NCBI RefSeq assembly: GCF_026625805.1
Contig: NZ_CP113064.1
Span: 1,736,001 to 1,800,000, forward strand
Origin: Brevundimonas sp. SL130
Lineage (GTDB): Bacteria > Pseudomonadota > Alphaproteobacteria > Caulobacterales > Caulobacteraceae
Length of the DNA stretch: 64,000 bases
Reading direction: 5' to 3'
Shown here: positions 29,093 to 38,041 of the stretch, piece after piece
Position numbering within the stretch: position 1 is the first letter of the stretch
How the letters are laid out: each line of letters begins with the position of its first letter
Position numbers and translations under genes: made by a program
Notes under the pieces: model-generated
What the model was told of the DNA's origin: nothing
Seen by the model: the letters and a program-made list of their open reading frames with translations, nothing else
Databases searched by the model: none

Positions 29093-31426
29093 TCAGGCAG
29101 GTGTGCGGCCGTTGGAGGGAGGACGATCGGCCAGGGTGCGGCCAAAGGCGGGGTTCGGCGTGGCGGCCATGGTGAAATGCAGCGTGCCGCCCCGGGCCAG
29201 TTCAGCGTGGGAAATCCAGCTCTTGGTCCAAGGCCGGCCATTCCAGGCGACGGCGGCGACATAGGGGGTGTCCGGCCGGTTGCCCGGCGCATCGATGATC
29301 AGGGTGCGCCCCTCGCCGAGGCGCAGCTCGGCCCGCTCGAACAACGGCGACCCGAAGACATAGGCGGCCTCGACCGGATCCACAGGATAGAAGCCCAGGG
29401 CGGAGAAGATGAACCATGCGCTCATCTGGCCGCAGTCGTCATTGCCGATGATGCCGTCAGGATCGTTCTTGTACATCTCGGTGCACAACCGGCGAACCAT
29501 GGCCTGAGTCTTCCACGGCGCGCCGACATAGGCATACAGATAGGCGGCATGCTGATCGGGCTCATTGCCATGAGCATACTGGCCGACCAGGCCGGAGATG
29601 TCGGGCGGAGCATTGTCAGGAAGAGTGGACGGGGCGTTGAACAGGGCGTCGAGCTTGGCCTCATAGCGAGCGTCGCCCCCCATATGGTCGATCATGCCGT
29701 ACAGGTCGTGCTGGTTCAGGAAGGTGGCCTGCCAGCCGTTCGCCTCGGTATAGTCGCGCCACCACGGCTTGGGCATATGGCCGAGCTGGATCGGATCATA
29801 GGGCGCCCACCAGCTTCCGTTCTCGAAGCGTGGGCGGGCGAAGCCGATGTCGCCGTCGATGACGTTGCGCCAGTTGCCCGACCGTTTGGCCAGCCGCTCT
29901 GCGTCGTCCGCCTGGCCCGCCGCCAGGGCGAGGCGGGAGGCCGCCCAGTCGTCATAGGCGTATTCCTGGGTGCGGCTGACGCTTTCGAACACCTTGTCGG
30001 CCGGCACATAGCCCAGGCGGTCGTAGGGCTCGCGGCCCAGACTGTTGTCCTTGTCCGGGGCGGAGAAATCAAAACTGCGCTTGGCGATGGCGGGCCAGGC
30101 GGCGGCGTAGTCGGCAGGTATCCCCTTGGCCAGAGCTTCGGCCAGCACCGGGACGGCGTGCCAGCCGATCATCGTGCCGGTTTCCTTGCCCTGCAGCGGC
30201 CAGACAGGCGGTCCGTAAGGCGACTGAACCGTCTGGCGGATCAGGTCGTCGACGAACTGTTTCGTTCGAGCCGGCGCGATCAGCGTCAGCAGCGGGTGCA
30301 GGGCGCGGTAGGTGTCCCACAGGGAATAGGTGCTGAACGCGGCCTGGCCGGAGGCCGCAGCGTGCATCTGTCCGTCCAGTCCGACGTAACGCCCATCGAC
30401 GTCCGAAAACAGGGTCGGCGCTAGTTGGGCGTGATAGAGGGCGGTCGTCAGGATGACCCGTTGATCCTCCGTGCCGCCCCGCACCTTCACGGTGTCCAGA
30501 TGCTCATGCCAAAGGTTTGCGGCCTTGCGGCGGACCTGATCGAAGTCCCATGCCTGGGCCTGGGCCTGGGCCTCGGCTGCCAGGTTCGCGCGAGCTCCGG
30601 CCGCATCGACGGCGGACAGGCCGCAGCGCACCAGCAGCGGCGCGGAATCGGCGTCGTCAAAATGGAGCACGGCTTTCAGCCGCTTGCCCGCCACGCCGTC
30701 GCTGCCGGCCGGCTGGGGGGCGTCGTCGTCGCCGTAGAAGTCGATCCGATCCGGCGCGCGTGAGAATTGCATCGCAAAGAAGATGCGTCGGCCCTTGGCC
30801 CAACGGAACACGCGTCGCGTTCCCGTAAGCGTCCCGTCGGCCTCCATATTCAGCAAGGCCTCGTCGATCAGCGGTCGGGTGTCGGACGAGTCGAGCACGA
30901 GGTGCGACAGGTCCAGCAGAAGATGGCCCTGACCCGCAGGAAAGCGATAGCGGTGCCAGCCGACCCGATGGGTGGCGGTCAGCTCGGCTTCGACGCCGGA
31001 CTCCAGCAAGACGCGATAATAGCCGGGTTCGGCCTGTTCGCCGCTGAAGTGCTGACGATAGCCCGATGCGGGATCATCCTCGGCGCCCGGCAGCAGTTTG
31101 ACCGGGCCGACGCGCGGGGTAACCAGGACGTCGAGCATGTCGCCGATACCGGTCCCCGACAGGTGGGTGTGCGAGAAGCCCAGGATGGTCTTGTCGTCGC
31201 GATGGTAGCCGGAACAGGTCTCCCAGCGTTCGACGCCGGTGTCAGGGCTGAGCTGGACCATGCCGAAGGGCAGGGTGGCGCCAGGATAGGTGTGGCCGGT
31301 CCCGCCGGTGCCGATGAACAGGTTGGCGACAGAACGCGAGCGGCGGTCGCCGGCTGCGGCCGGTAGGGCGGCCAAGGCGAGGCCTGCGCCCGTGGTGGCG
31401 AGGAGTTGGCGGCGCGAGGGGGTCAT
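29093..31426 (-). CDS. GH92 exo-alpha-mannosidase
   Basis: 777 residues from ATG 31426. Tat-like signal SRRQLLATTGAGLALAALPAAA; the N-terminal sandwich begins NLFIGTGGTGHTYPGATLPFGMVQLSPDT, the family's typical opening. The (alpha/alpha)6 domain has GNEPDQHAAYLY (acid Glu, Ca-binding) and GNDDCGQMSAWFIFSALGFYPV (base Asp). GH92 enzymes are calcium-dependent inverting mannosidases that trim alpha-1,2/1,3/1,6-mannose from N-glycans. The start overlaps the stop of the GH125 gene by ATGA. Confidence 0.95.
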   Translation of the reverse strand: MTPSRRQLLATTGAGLALAALPAAAGDRRSRSVANLFIGTGGTGHTYPGATLPFGMVQLSPDTGVERWETCSGYHRDDKTILGFSHTHLSGTGIGDMLDVLVTPRVGPVKLLPGAEDDPASGYRQHFSGEQAEPGYYRVLLESGVEAELTATHRVGWHRYRFPAGQGHLLLDLSHLVLDSSDTRPLIDEALLNMEADGTLTGTRRVFRWAKGRRIFFAMQFSRAPDRIDFYGDDDAPQPAGSDGVAGKRLKAVLHFDDADSAPLLVRCGLSAVDAAGARANLAAEAQAQAQAWDFDQVRRKAANLWHEHLDTVKVRGGTEDQRVILTTALYHAQLAPTLFSDVDGRYVGLDGQMHAAASGQAAFSTYSLWDTYRALHPLLTLIAPARTKQFVDDLIRQTVQSPYGPPVWPLQGKETGTMIGWHAVPVLAEALAKGIPADYAAAWPAIAKRSFDFSAPDKDNSLGREPYDRLGYVPADKVFESVSRTQEYAYDDWAASRLALAAGQADDAERLAKRSGNWRNVIDGDIGFARPRFENGSWWAPYDPIQLGHMPKPWWRDYTEANGWQATFLNQHDLYGMIDHMGGDARYEAKLDALFNAPSTLPDNAPPDISGLVGQYAHGNEPDQHAAYLYAYVGAPWKTQAMVRRLCTEMYKNDPDGIIGNDDCGQMSAWFIFSALGFYPVDPVEAAYVFGSPLFERAELRLGEGRTLIIDAPGNRPDTPYVAAVAWNGRPWTKSWISHAELARGGTLHFTMAATPNPAFGRTLADRPPSNGRTPA

Positions 31427-32850
31427 AGCGACTCCGACAACAGCTGGGGGTGGGCGTCGGCGAGGTGGACGATCAGTTCGCCGAACAGGCCGTTGGCCCA
31501 GGCGAACCAGGACCGTGTGAACCGGGTCGGATCGTCCTGGTCGAAGGCCTCGTGCATGAAGCCGGTGGCGGCGTCGGTGTCGCGCAACTGGCGCAGACAG
31601 GCCCGGATCACGGCGGGATCGTCGGACGACAGGGCGCGGATGATCAGGGACATGGGCCAGACCTGGCCCTGGCCGACATGGGGGCCGCCTATGCCCTCGG
31701 CCGCGCGGCCCTTGAAGAACCAGGGATTGTCGGGGCTCCAGGCCGCATCGCGGGTGCGGCGCCACAGAGGGTCGGCGGGACTGACGCAGCCCAGATAGGC
31801 GAGGCTGGACAGGGAGGGGGCGTTGGCGTCGTCCATGAAGACGGCGTTGCCGAAGCCGTCGACCTCATAGGCCCAGACCTCGCGCCCGTCGCGTAGGCGC
31901 ATGGTCCCCCATTGGCGCAGGGCGGCCTCGACCTCGTCGGCCAGGGCCGTTGCCTGGGCGGCCAGGACGGGATCGGGACGGGCCTCGACGGCCAGAACGG
32001 CCAGCTCGCGCAGGCTGGTCACGGCGAACAGGTTGGCGGGGATCAGGAAGGGATAGAGGCAGGCGTCGTCCGATGGGCGGAAGGCGGAATGGATCAGCCC
32101 GACCGGCCGGGTCGGATTGCCATGGCCCCACAGCAGGGTCTCGGTCGGCTGGTTGGCCTTGCGCCGGAAACGATAGGGTCCGGGACCGTCCTTGCGCTGC
32201 TGTTCGCGCAGGGTCCGCACAGACGCCGCCGCCGCCGCCGCCCAGGTGGCGTCGAACGGGCGCGGGTCGCGGGTCTGGCGCCAATAGCCGTAGGCGAGAC
32301 GGATCGGATAGCAGAGGGAATCGATCTCCCATTTCCGCTCGGCCACGCCGGGCTTCATCTCCGTCTCGTCGGACAGGGCCCATTCAAGATTGGAGGCGGC
32401 CGACGGGTCTTCCATGAAGGCGTTGGCGTAGGGGTCGATCAGGATCGAGCGGGCCTGGCGGGCGATCAGGCCCCGGAAGACGTCGGCCAAGGCGGGGTCG
32501 CGGTTCGCCAGATGCAGATAGGGCTTCAGCTGCGCCGCCGAGTCCCGCAGCCACAGGCAGGGGATGTCGCCGGTGATGACGAAGGCGTCGGGCGCGCCGT
32601 CCACCTGGGACATCCGCACGGTGGTGTCGAGGGTGTTCGGATAGCAGTTGGCGAACATCCACCGCAGTTTCGGATCGGCGATCCGGGCCGAGACGCGCTG
32701 GATTTCCGCCTCGACGGCGACGCTGGTGAAGCGGCGATCCGACACGGCGGGGCGGCGGCTGATCAAGGGGGCGGCGGGGGCGGCAGCGAGCGCCGGAGCG
32801 GCGGCGAAGGCGGCGCCCGTGGCGAGAAGGGTGCGTCGGGTCGGGATCAT
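31423..32850 (-). CDS. GH125 exo-alpha-1,6-mannosidase
   Basis: 475 residues; signal TRRTLLATGAAFAAAPALA. Family signatures: NCYPNTLDTTV, DIPCLWLRDSAAQLKPYL, GLIHSAFRPSDDA, GFMHEAFDQDDPTRFTRSWFAWANGLFGEL. GH125 enzymes are metal-independent inverting mannosidases acting on non-reducing alpha-1,6-mannose, complementing GH92. It overlaps the GH3 stop upstream by ATGA (32847-32850) and the GH92 start by ATGA, so all three are translationally coupled. Confidence 0.95.
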   Translation of the reverse strand: MIPTRRTLLATGAAFAAAPALAAAPAAPLISRRPAVSDRRFTSVAVEAEIQRVSARIADPKLRWMFANCYPNTLDTTVRMSQVDGAPDAFVITGDIPCLWLRDSAAQLKPYLHLANRDPALADVFRGLIARQARSILIDPYANAFMEDPSAASNLEWALSDETEMKPGVAERKWEIDSLCYPIRLAYGYWRQTRDPRPFDATWAAAAAASVRTLREQQRKDGPGPYRFRRKANQPTETLLWGHGNPTRPVGLIHSAFRPSDDACLYPFLIPANLFAVTSLRELAVLAVEARPDPVLAAQATALADEVEAALRQWGTMRLRDGREVWAYEVDGFGNAVFMDDANAPSLSSLAYLGCVSPADPLWRRTRDAAWSPDNPWFFKGRAAEGIGGPHVGQGQVWPMSLIIRALSSDDPAVIRACLRQLRDTDAATGFMHEAFDQDDPTRFTRSWFAWANGLFGELIVHLADAHPQLLSESL

Positions 32851-35438
32851 TTCGGCAACTCCACAGCCTGGCCGGTGACGACGAACTGGGCCCAGACGCC
32901 GTCGGCGTCGCCCGGCTGACCGCCGCCCAGCCACAGACGATAGGCGCCCGGCAGGACGCGGCGCGTACCCGTGCGGTCCACGCTGCTCATGGCGCGCGGG
33001 TCGATGGTCAGTCTGACCTCGCGGGTCTGGCCCGGCGCGGTGGACACCCGTGCGAAACCGGCGAGCTGACGTTGCAAGACCGGGTCGGTCAGATTGCCTT
33101 CGCGCCCGGCGTCCGGCGGCAGCAGATAGGCCTGAACCACCTCCTCGCCCGGCCGCGCGCCGATGTTGCGGACAGAGACGGCGACCTCGACCGGCTGGCC
33201 CGCAGCGATGGTGGCGGGCAGGCGGGGCGGCTGATAGGCGAAGCGGGTGTAGCTGAGGCCGTGACCGAAGGACCAGGCGGGCGTGCCCGTGAAGTAGCGG
33301 TAGGTCCGCTCCTTCATGCCGTAGTCGGTGAAGGCCGGCAGGTCGGCGCTGGAGGCGTAGACGGTCACCGGCAGGCGGCCGGACGGATTGACGTCGCCGC
33401 TGAGCACGGCCGCCAGGGCGGTCCCGCCTTCGACACCGGGGTACCAGAGTTGCAGCACCGCCTCGGGCTTGAGGTCGCCCAGGGAAACGGCGCTGCCCGA
33501 GGCGATGACCACGACCAGGGGCTTGCCGGTGGCGGCGAGCGCCTTCAGCAGGTCTATCTGGGGTTCGGGCAGGATCACCTCAGAGCGGTCGCCGCCGACG
33601 AAGCCGGGGGCCGAGACGCGCAGGGCCTCGCCTTCCAGATCGGGCGACAGGCCGACCACGGCGACCACGACGTCGGCCGCCGCCGCTGCCGCCACGGCCT
33701 CGGCGCGTTGAACCTCGGCGGGGGCGATCCAGCGCAGCCGGATCCCTTCGTCGCCGCCGTTGTGATCCAGCTCCAGCCGGATTTCAGAAGGTCGGTCGCC
33801 GTTGACTTCGACCTCAAGGCCGGAGCCGCCGATGATGCTGTCGATCTGTTTGACGCCATTGACCCAGAGCCGCACCGCGTCATGCGCCGGGCAGGCGTGC
33901 CAGCAGGCGGGGCCGTCGATCATCAGGCGATAACGGCCGGGCGCGGGGGGCGTGAACAGGCCGGTCCAGCGCGCCTTGAACGGCGCGGTCTTGGTCAGGT
34001 TCAGGTCGATGCGGCGGTCGTGGCCGCTGCGGATCACGCGGCCGTCCGCGTCGCGGACCTCGACCTCCAGCCCCGGTCGGCCGCCGCTGCTCAGCGCCGT
34101 CTCAGGCACGACCACCGGGGTGTTTTCGGCGAGAGGACCGCCCTGGGCGTAAGAGATCCGCGCCGCGCCGAAGCGCGCCCGCAGACCCTCCAGCGGCGTG
34201 ACCGGATCAATGGCCGCGCCGTGGTAATTGCCCTCGAGCACATTGAGATCGTCGGCGTTGGCGCCGATGACCGCGATCTTCTGGTTCTTCAGGGGCAGAA
34301 GGTCCGTGCTGTTTTCCAGCAGGACGATCGACTTCTCGGCGGCTTCGCGCGCCAGGGCGCGGTGTTCGGTCGTGCCCACGGCGGTCGCGGGGATCGAGTC
34401 CCAGGGCGAACGGCCATCGACGACAGCGCCCAGGGCGCGTCGGGCGGCCAGCGCGCGATCCAGGGCGGCGTCCACCAGGGCTTCATCGACCAGGCCCGCG
34501 CGCACGGCGGCGGGCAGGGCGCGATAGGCGCCGCCGCAGTTGATGTCGGTTCCGCCCTTCAGAGCGGCGGCGGCGGCGTGGGCCGCGTCGGGCTGGCTGT
34601 GATGGAACAGATAGATGTTGGCCACGGCGTCGCAGTCCGACACCGTTACGCCGGTAAAGCCCCAGTCGCCGCGCAGGCGGTCGATCATCAGGGCCGAGGA
34701 GGCGCAGACCGGCGTGCCGTGGATGGCGTTGTAGGCGCACATCAGGGACTGGGCCTTGCCGTCCACCACCGAGGCGCGGAAGGCGGGCAGATAGGTGGCC
34801 TCGAGGTCATGCGGCGAGACATTGACCGAGAAACTGTCGCGACCCGCCTCCGGTCCTGAGTGAACCGCCAGATGTTTGGGCGCTGCGATGACCTTGGGAT
34901 GGTCCGGGTCCGGGCCTTGGAGGCCCTGGACGAAGGCGACGCCGAGGCGGCCGGTCAGATAGGGGTCTTCGCCATAGGTTTCCTGGCCCCGGCCCCAGCG
35001 CGGATCGCGGAAGATGTTGATGTTGGGGGACCAGATTGTCAGGCCCTCGAACAGGTCGCGGGCGGCGTTGGTCGGGCGGGCGTTCCACTTGGCGCGGGCC
35101 TCGGTCGAGGTGACGTCGCCGACGCGCTGCACCAGATCGACGTCCCAGGTCGCGGCCAGGCCGATGGCCTGGGGGAAAACCGTCGCCTGGCCGTTGCGGG
35201 CCAGGCCGTGCAGGCCCTCGTTCCACCAGTCATAGGCGGGCAGCCCCAGCAGGGGCTCGGCCGGAGCGGCGTTCATAAGCTGGGCCGCCTTGCGCTCCAG
35301 GGTCAGGCCTTCGCCCGAGGCTGCCTGAGCGGGGGCGTCCGAGGGGGCGCAGGCGGCGCAGTTGACCGATTGGGCCGCTGCGGGGGCGGCGAGGCCGGCC
35401 GCCATCGCCAAGGCCAGAATCGCGGTGCTGTGTTTCAT
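32847..35438 (-). CDS. GH3 beta-glycosidase with PA14 insert, candidate beta-xylosidase
   Basis: 863 residues with signal peptide (LALAMAAGLAAPAAAQS). The GH3 N-domain has KHLAVHSGPEAGRDS and the nucleophile Asp in GVTVSDCDAVANIY (about 267). The C-domain is interrupted by a PA14-like module (about 470-590: FTPPAPGRYRLMIDG, LWVNGVKQIDS) and ends in an FN3-like domain. The SDCDA and WWNEGLHG motifs are shared with xylosidase/arabinosidase-type GH3. Inside an N-glycan operon, removal of beta-1,2-xylose of plant glycans is the attractive role, but beta-glucosidase activity is not excluded. Confidence 0.88.
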   Translation of the reverse strand: MKHSTAILALAMAAGLAAPAAAQSVNCAACAPSDAPAQAASGEGLTLERKAAQLMNAAPAEPLLGLPAYDWWNEGLHGLARNGQATVFPQAIGLAATWDVDLVQRVGDVTSTEARAKWNARPTNAARDLFEGLTIWSPNINIFRDPRWGRGQETYGEDPYLTGRLGVAFVQGLQGPDPDHPKVIAAPKHLAVHSGPEAGRDSFSVNVSPHDLEATYLPAFRASVVDGKAQSLMCAYNAIHGTPVCASSALMIDRLRGDWGFTGVTVSDCDAVANIYLFHHSQPDAAHAAAAALKGGTDINCGGAYRALPAAVRAGLVDEALVDAALDRALAARRALGAVVDGRSPWDSIPATAVGTTEHRALAREAAEKSIVLLENSTDLLPLKNQKIAVIGANADDLNVLEGNYHGAAIDPVTPLEGLRARFGAARISYAQGGPLAENTPVVVPETALSSGGRPGLEVEVRDADGRVIRSGHDRRIDLNLTKTAPFKARWTGLFTPPAPGRYRLMIDGPACWHACPAHDAVRLWVNGVKQIDSIIGGSGLEVEVNGDRPSEIRLELDHNGGDEGIRLRWIAPAEVQRAEAVAAAAAADVVVAVVGLSPDLEGEALRVSAPGFVGGDRSEVILPEPQIDLLKALAATGKPLVVVIASGSAVSLGDLKPEAVLQLWYPGVEGGTALAAVLSGDVNPSGRLPVTVYASSADLPAFTDYGMKERTYRYFTGTPAWSFGHGLSYTRFAYQPPRLPATIAAGQPVEVAVSVRNIGARPGEEVVQAYLLPPDAGREGNLTDPVLQRQLAGFARVSTAPGQTREVRLTIDPRAMSSVDRTGTRRVLPGAYRLWLGGGQPGDADGVWAQFVVTGQAVELPK

Positions 35439-38041
35439 GGTCGGGCCAGGGTGCGAAGGGTGAGGGCCTGGCGCAGAGCCTGCGGATCTGCGGCGCTGTC
35501 CACCGTCACCGTCACGCTCTCGCCGGGCAGAAGATCGAAGCCATTGTCGGACGGGGTCGCCGCGACGACGCCGAAGTCGATCATGACGGCTCGTGCCAGA
35601 TTGGCGGCGGTCACGGTCAGGCGGTCGCCGTCCCAGCGGGTCGATAGACCGGGGTCGGGATAGGCCATGTCCTTGGGCTCGGCCCGTTCGATGACGGCGC
35701 GGCTGACGCGGCGTCCGTCCAGGCTCAGTTCGGCGACGGCGTAGCTGCTCGAGGCCGGGGCGGCGCCGAACAGCTCGGCATCGTCAATATTGACGACATC
35801 GACGGCGGACAGCGGATCCAGGGTCACAGCGCCGCCGCGCTCGGCCAGAACCCGGCCGTCCATGCTCAGGGGGCGCAGCGTCCAGCGGCCCGCGACCGGG
35901 GTCGTGGCGTCGGACACCAGGGCGATCCGGGTCTGTTCGGCGCGGCGCTCGGCGACGATGGCCTGGGGCGCGAAGAAGCGGCGGGCGGCATGGTGCAGCA
36001 GCTTGGGCCGGCCGTACCAGTCGATGCTGGACCAGGAGATGGCCGGCCAGGTGTCGTTCAGCTGCCAGTACAGCGAGCCCATGGTCACGGGACGGCAGGC
36101 GCGATGGTGCAGGGCCGCCGTTCGGATGGCGTCGGCCTGCATCACCTGGCTGAGATAGACCAGGTCGGCGAAGTCGCGCGGCGTGCGGTGATGCTGGGCC
36201 AGATAGAAGAGGATGCGGGCGTTGCCTTCACCCGAGAGGAATTTCTGGTGGGCCTTCATCACCGGACTGTCGGCGGTCAGGTCCGTCGTCCCGGCGAAGG
36301 CGGCGATGGTGGCCAGGCCTGGCATGGCCTGGAAGCCGTACTCCGACATGAAGCGCGGGCAGCTGTCGGTATAGCGTTCGATGGGCTTTGAGCCCGACCA
36401 GACGTCCCAGAAGTGGCGGTCGCCGTCGCGGTCGGTGTCGGTGGGGGTCTCGTAGTCGGTCGAGGGCGAGCCCGGCCAATAGGGGACGTCGGCGTCGCCG
36501 CGCGTCACCGCCTCACGCAGCACCCGGTCGAACAGAACCGCCATATGGGTTCCGATCCGTTCCTGCTCGTCGGGGCCGACGGCCTGTTTGAAGGCCTTGC
36601 GGTCGGACCAGTTCTCCCAGCCGGACAGGACTTCGTTGTTGCCGGCCCAGATCACCAGCGACGGGTGGGCTTGCAGGCGTTCGACCTGTTCCGTCGCCTC
36701 GACCGCCACATTGTCGCGGAAGTCGGCGCCGGGGGGCGTGACGGCGCCGCCGAACATGAAGTCCTGCCAGACCATCAGACCCAGTTCGTCGGCGACCTCG
36801 TAGAAGGCCTCGTCGGGATAATAGCCGCCGCCCCAGACGCGGATCATGTTCATATTGGCGTCGGCCGCCATGCGCAGCACGTGCGCCTGGTCCTCGCGGC
36901 TCACGCGGGCGGGGAAGTTGTCGAACGGGATCAGATTGGCGCCCTTCATGAAGATGGGCACGCCGTTGATCTTGAGCCCGAAGCCGCCGTCCTCGCGCAT
37001 CAGTTCGACAGTGCGAAGGCCGGTTCGCTTCGACGCGCGGTCGCTGTCGCGGCCGTCTTCGACGATTGTCGCTGTGACGGTGTAGAGCGGCTGGTCGCCA
37101 TAGCCGATGGGCTGCCAGCGACGCGGGGCCGAGATACTCACCGGGACCGAAAGCCGGTTGGCGCCGGGGGCCAGGCCGGCGGGGCGGGTCTGGGTCTGGG
37201 TCCGACCGTCGGGGCCGGTCAGATCGACACGGACCAGCACCGAGGTCGCGGTGTCCGCCGTGATGTCGAGGCGGGCGTTGATCCGCGCCTCGGCGTCGGT
37301 CACGGCCTCCTGGTCTATCGTCAGGGTGTCGATCCGGGCGTCGTCCCAGGCGTCCAGCGACACCGGCCGCCACAGGCCGATGTTGACGATGCGAGGGCCC
37401 CAGTCCCAGCCGTAGTGATATTTGGGCTTGCGGATATAGGGGGAGGTCTGGCGCCCCTTGGGCTCGTCGCCGAAGGCGCTGTCATACTCGCCGGGCAGGG
37501 GATGAGCCTCGGCCAGGACCATGGGCTGAAGCGTGTCGATGGGCGAGGCGAAGGTCACGGTGATCGTATTGGCCCCCAGCTTCAGCAGGGGCTTGGCGTC
37601 GGCCCGCCAGCGCCGATGGGCGTTGTCCGCCGTCATCAGGACCGCGCCGTTGACGCGAACCGTGGCGAAGGTGTCGAGCCCGTCGAACACCAGATCGAGA
37701 TGGCCGCGCGCCATCATCTCGGGTGTGACCTCAAGCGTGCGTCGGTATTCCCAATCGGTCAGTCCGGCCCACTGGATGTCCGCCTCGTTCAGCCCGACGA
37801 AGGGGTCGGTGACGAGACCGGCGGCGATCAGGTCCTGCTGCACGCTGCCGGGCGTCCGAGCCGGCAGCCAGCGGGCGGCGCGGGGGTGGGCGCCGACGGC
37901 CTCGAGGTCGGCCGGATCGATCCTGAACGACCAGCCGCTGTCGAGCGGAGTCGTCTGGCGTTCGCCGGCGAAGGCGGGGGCCGTGATGGCCCAGGACAGG
38001 GCGATGCCTAGTGCGAGTGCGCTGACGCGATTCGATTTCAC
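35435..38041 (-). CDS. GH2 beta-mannosidase
   Basis: 868 residues from GTG 38041 (GGAGG 8 bases upstream; GTGA overlap with the GH20 stop). Signal peptide ending APAFAGERQ. N-terminal GH2 sandwich has PGSVQQDLIAAG and YHYGWDWGPR, the latter typical of beta-mannosidases. Acid/base Glu in WAGNNEVLSGWENW (about 470) and nucleophile Glu in FMSEYGFQAMP (about 566). It would cleave the Man-beta-1,4-GlcNAc bond of the N-glycan core after GH92 and GH125 have acted. Confidence 0.93.
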   Translation of the reverse strand: MKSNRVSALALGIALSWAITAPAFAGERQTTPLDSGWSFRIDPADLEAVGAHPRAARWLPARTPGSVQQDLIAAGLVTDPFVGLNEADIQWAGLTDWEYRRTLEVTPEMMARGHLDLVFDGLDTFATVRVNGAVLMTADNAHRRWRADAKPLLKLGANTITVTFASPIDTLQPMVLAEAHPLPGEYDSAFGDEPKGRQTSPYIRKPKYHYGWDWGPRIVNIGLWRPVSLDAWDDARIDTLTIDQEAVTDAEARINARLDITADTATSVLVRVDLTGPDGRTQTQTRPAGLAPGANRLSVPVSISAPRRWQPIGYGDQPLYTVTATIVEDGRDSDRASKRTGLRTVELMREDGGFGLKINGVPIFMKGANLIPFDNFPARVSREDQAHVLRMAADANMNMIRVWGGGYYPDEAFYEVADELGLMVWQDFMFGGAVTPPGADFRDNVAVEATEQVERLQAHPSLVIWAGNNEVLSGWENWSDRKAFKQAVGPDEQERIGTHMAVLFDRVLREAVTRGDADVPYWPGSPSTDYETPTDTDRDGDRHFWDVWSGSKPIERYTDSCPRFMSEYGFQAMPGLATIAAFAGTTDLTADSPVMKAHQKFLSGEGNARILFYLAQHHRTPRDFADLVYLSQVMQADAIRTAALHHRACRPVTMGSLYWQLNDTWPAISWSSIDWYGRPKLLHHAARRFFAPQAIVAERRAEQTRIALVSDATTPVAGRWTLRPLSMDGRVLAERGGAVTLDPLSAVDVVNIDDAELFGAAPASSSYAVAELSLDGRRVSRAVIERAEPKDMAYPDPGLSTRWDGDRLTVTAANLARAVMIDFGVVAATPSDNGFDLLPGESVTVTVDSAADPQALRQALTLRTLARP

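Noticed and set aside
27379..29175. 598-codon plus-strand frame opposite the fucosidase
   Set aside because: Antisense shadow of a complete GH29 gene.
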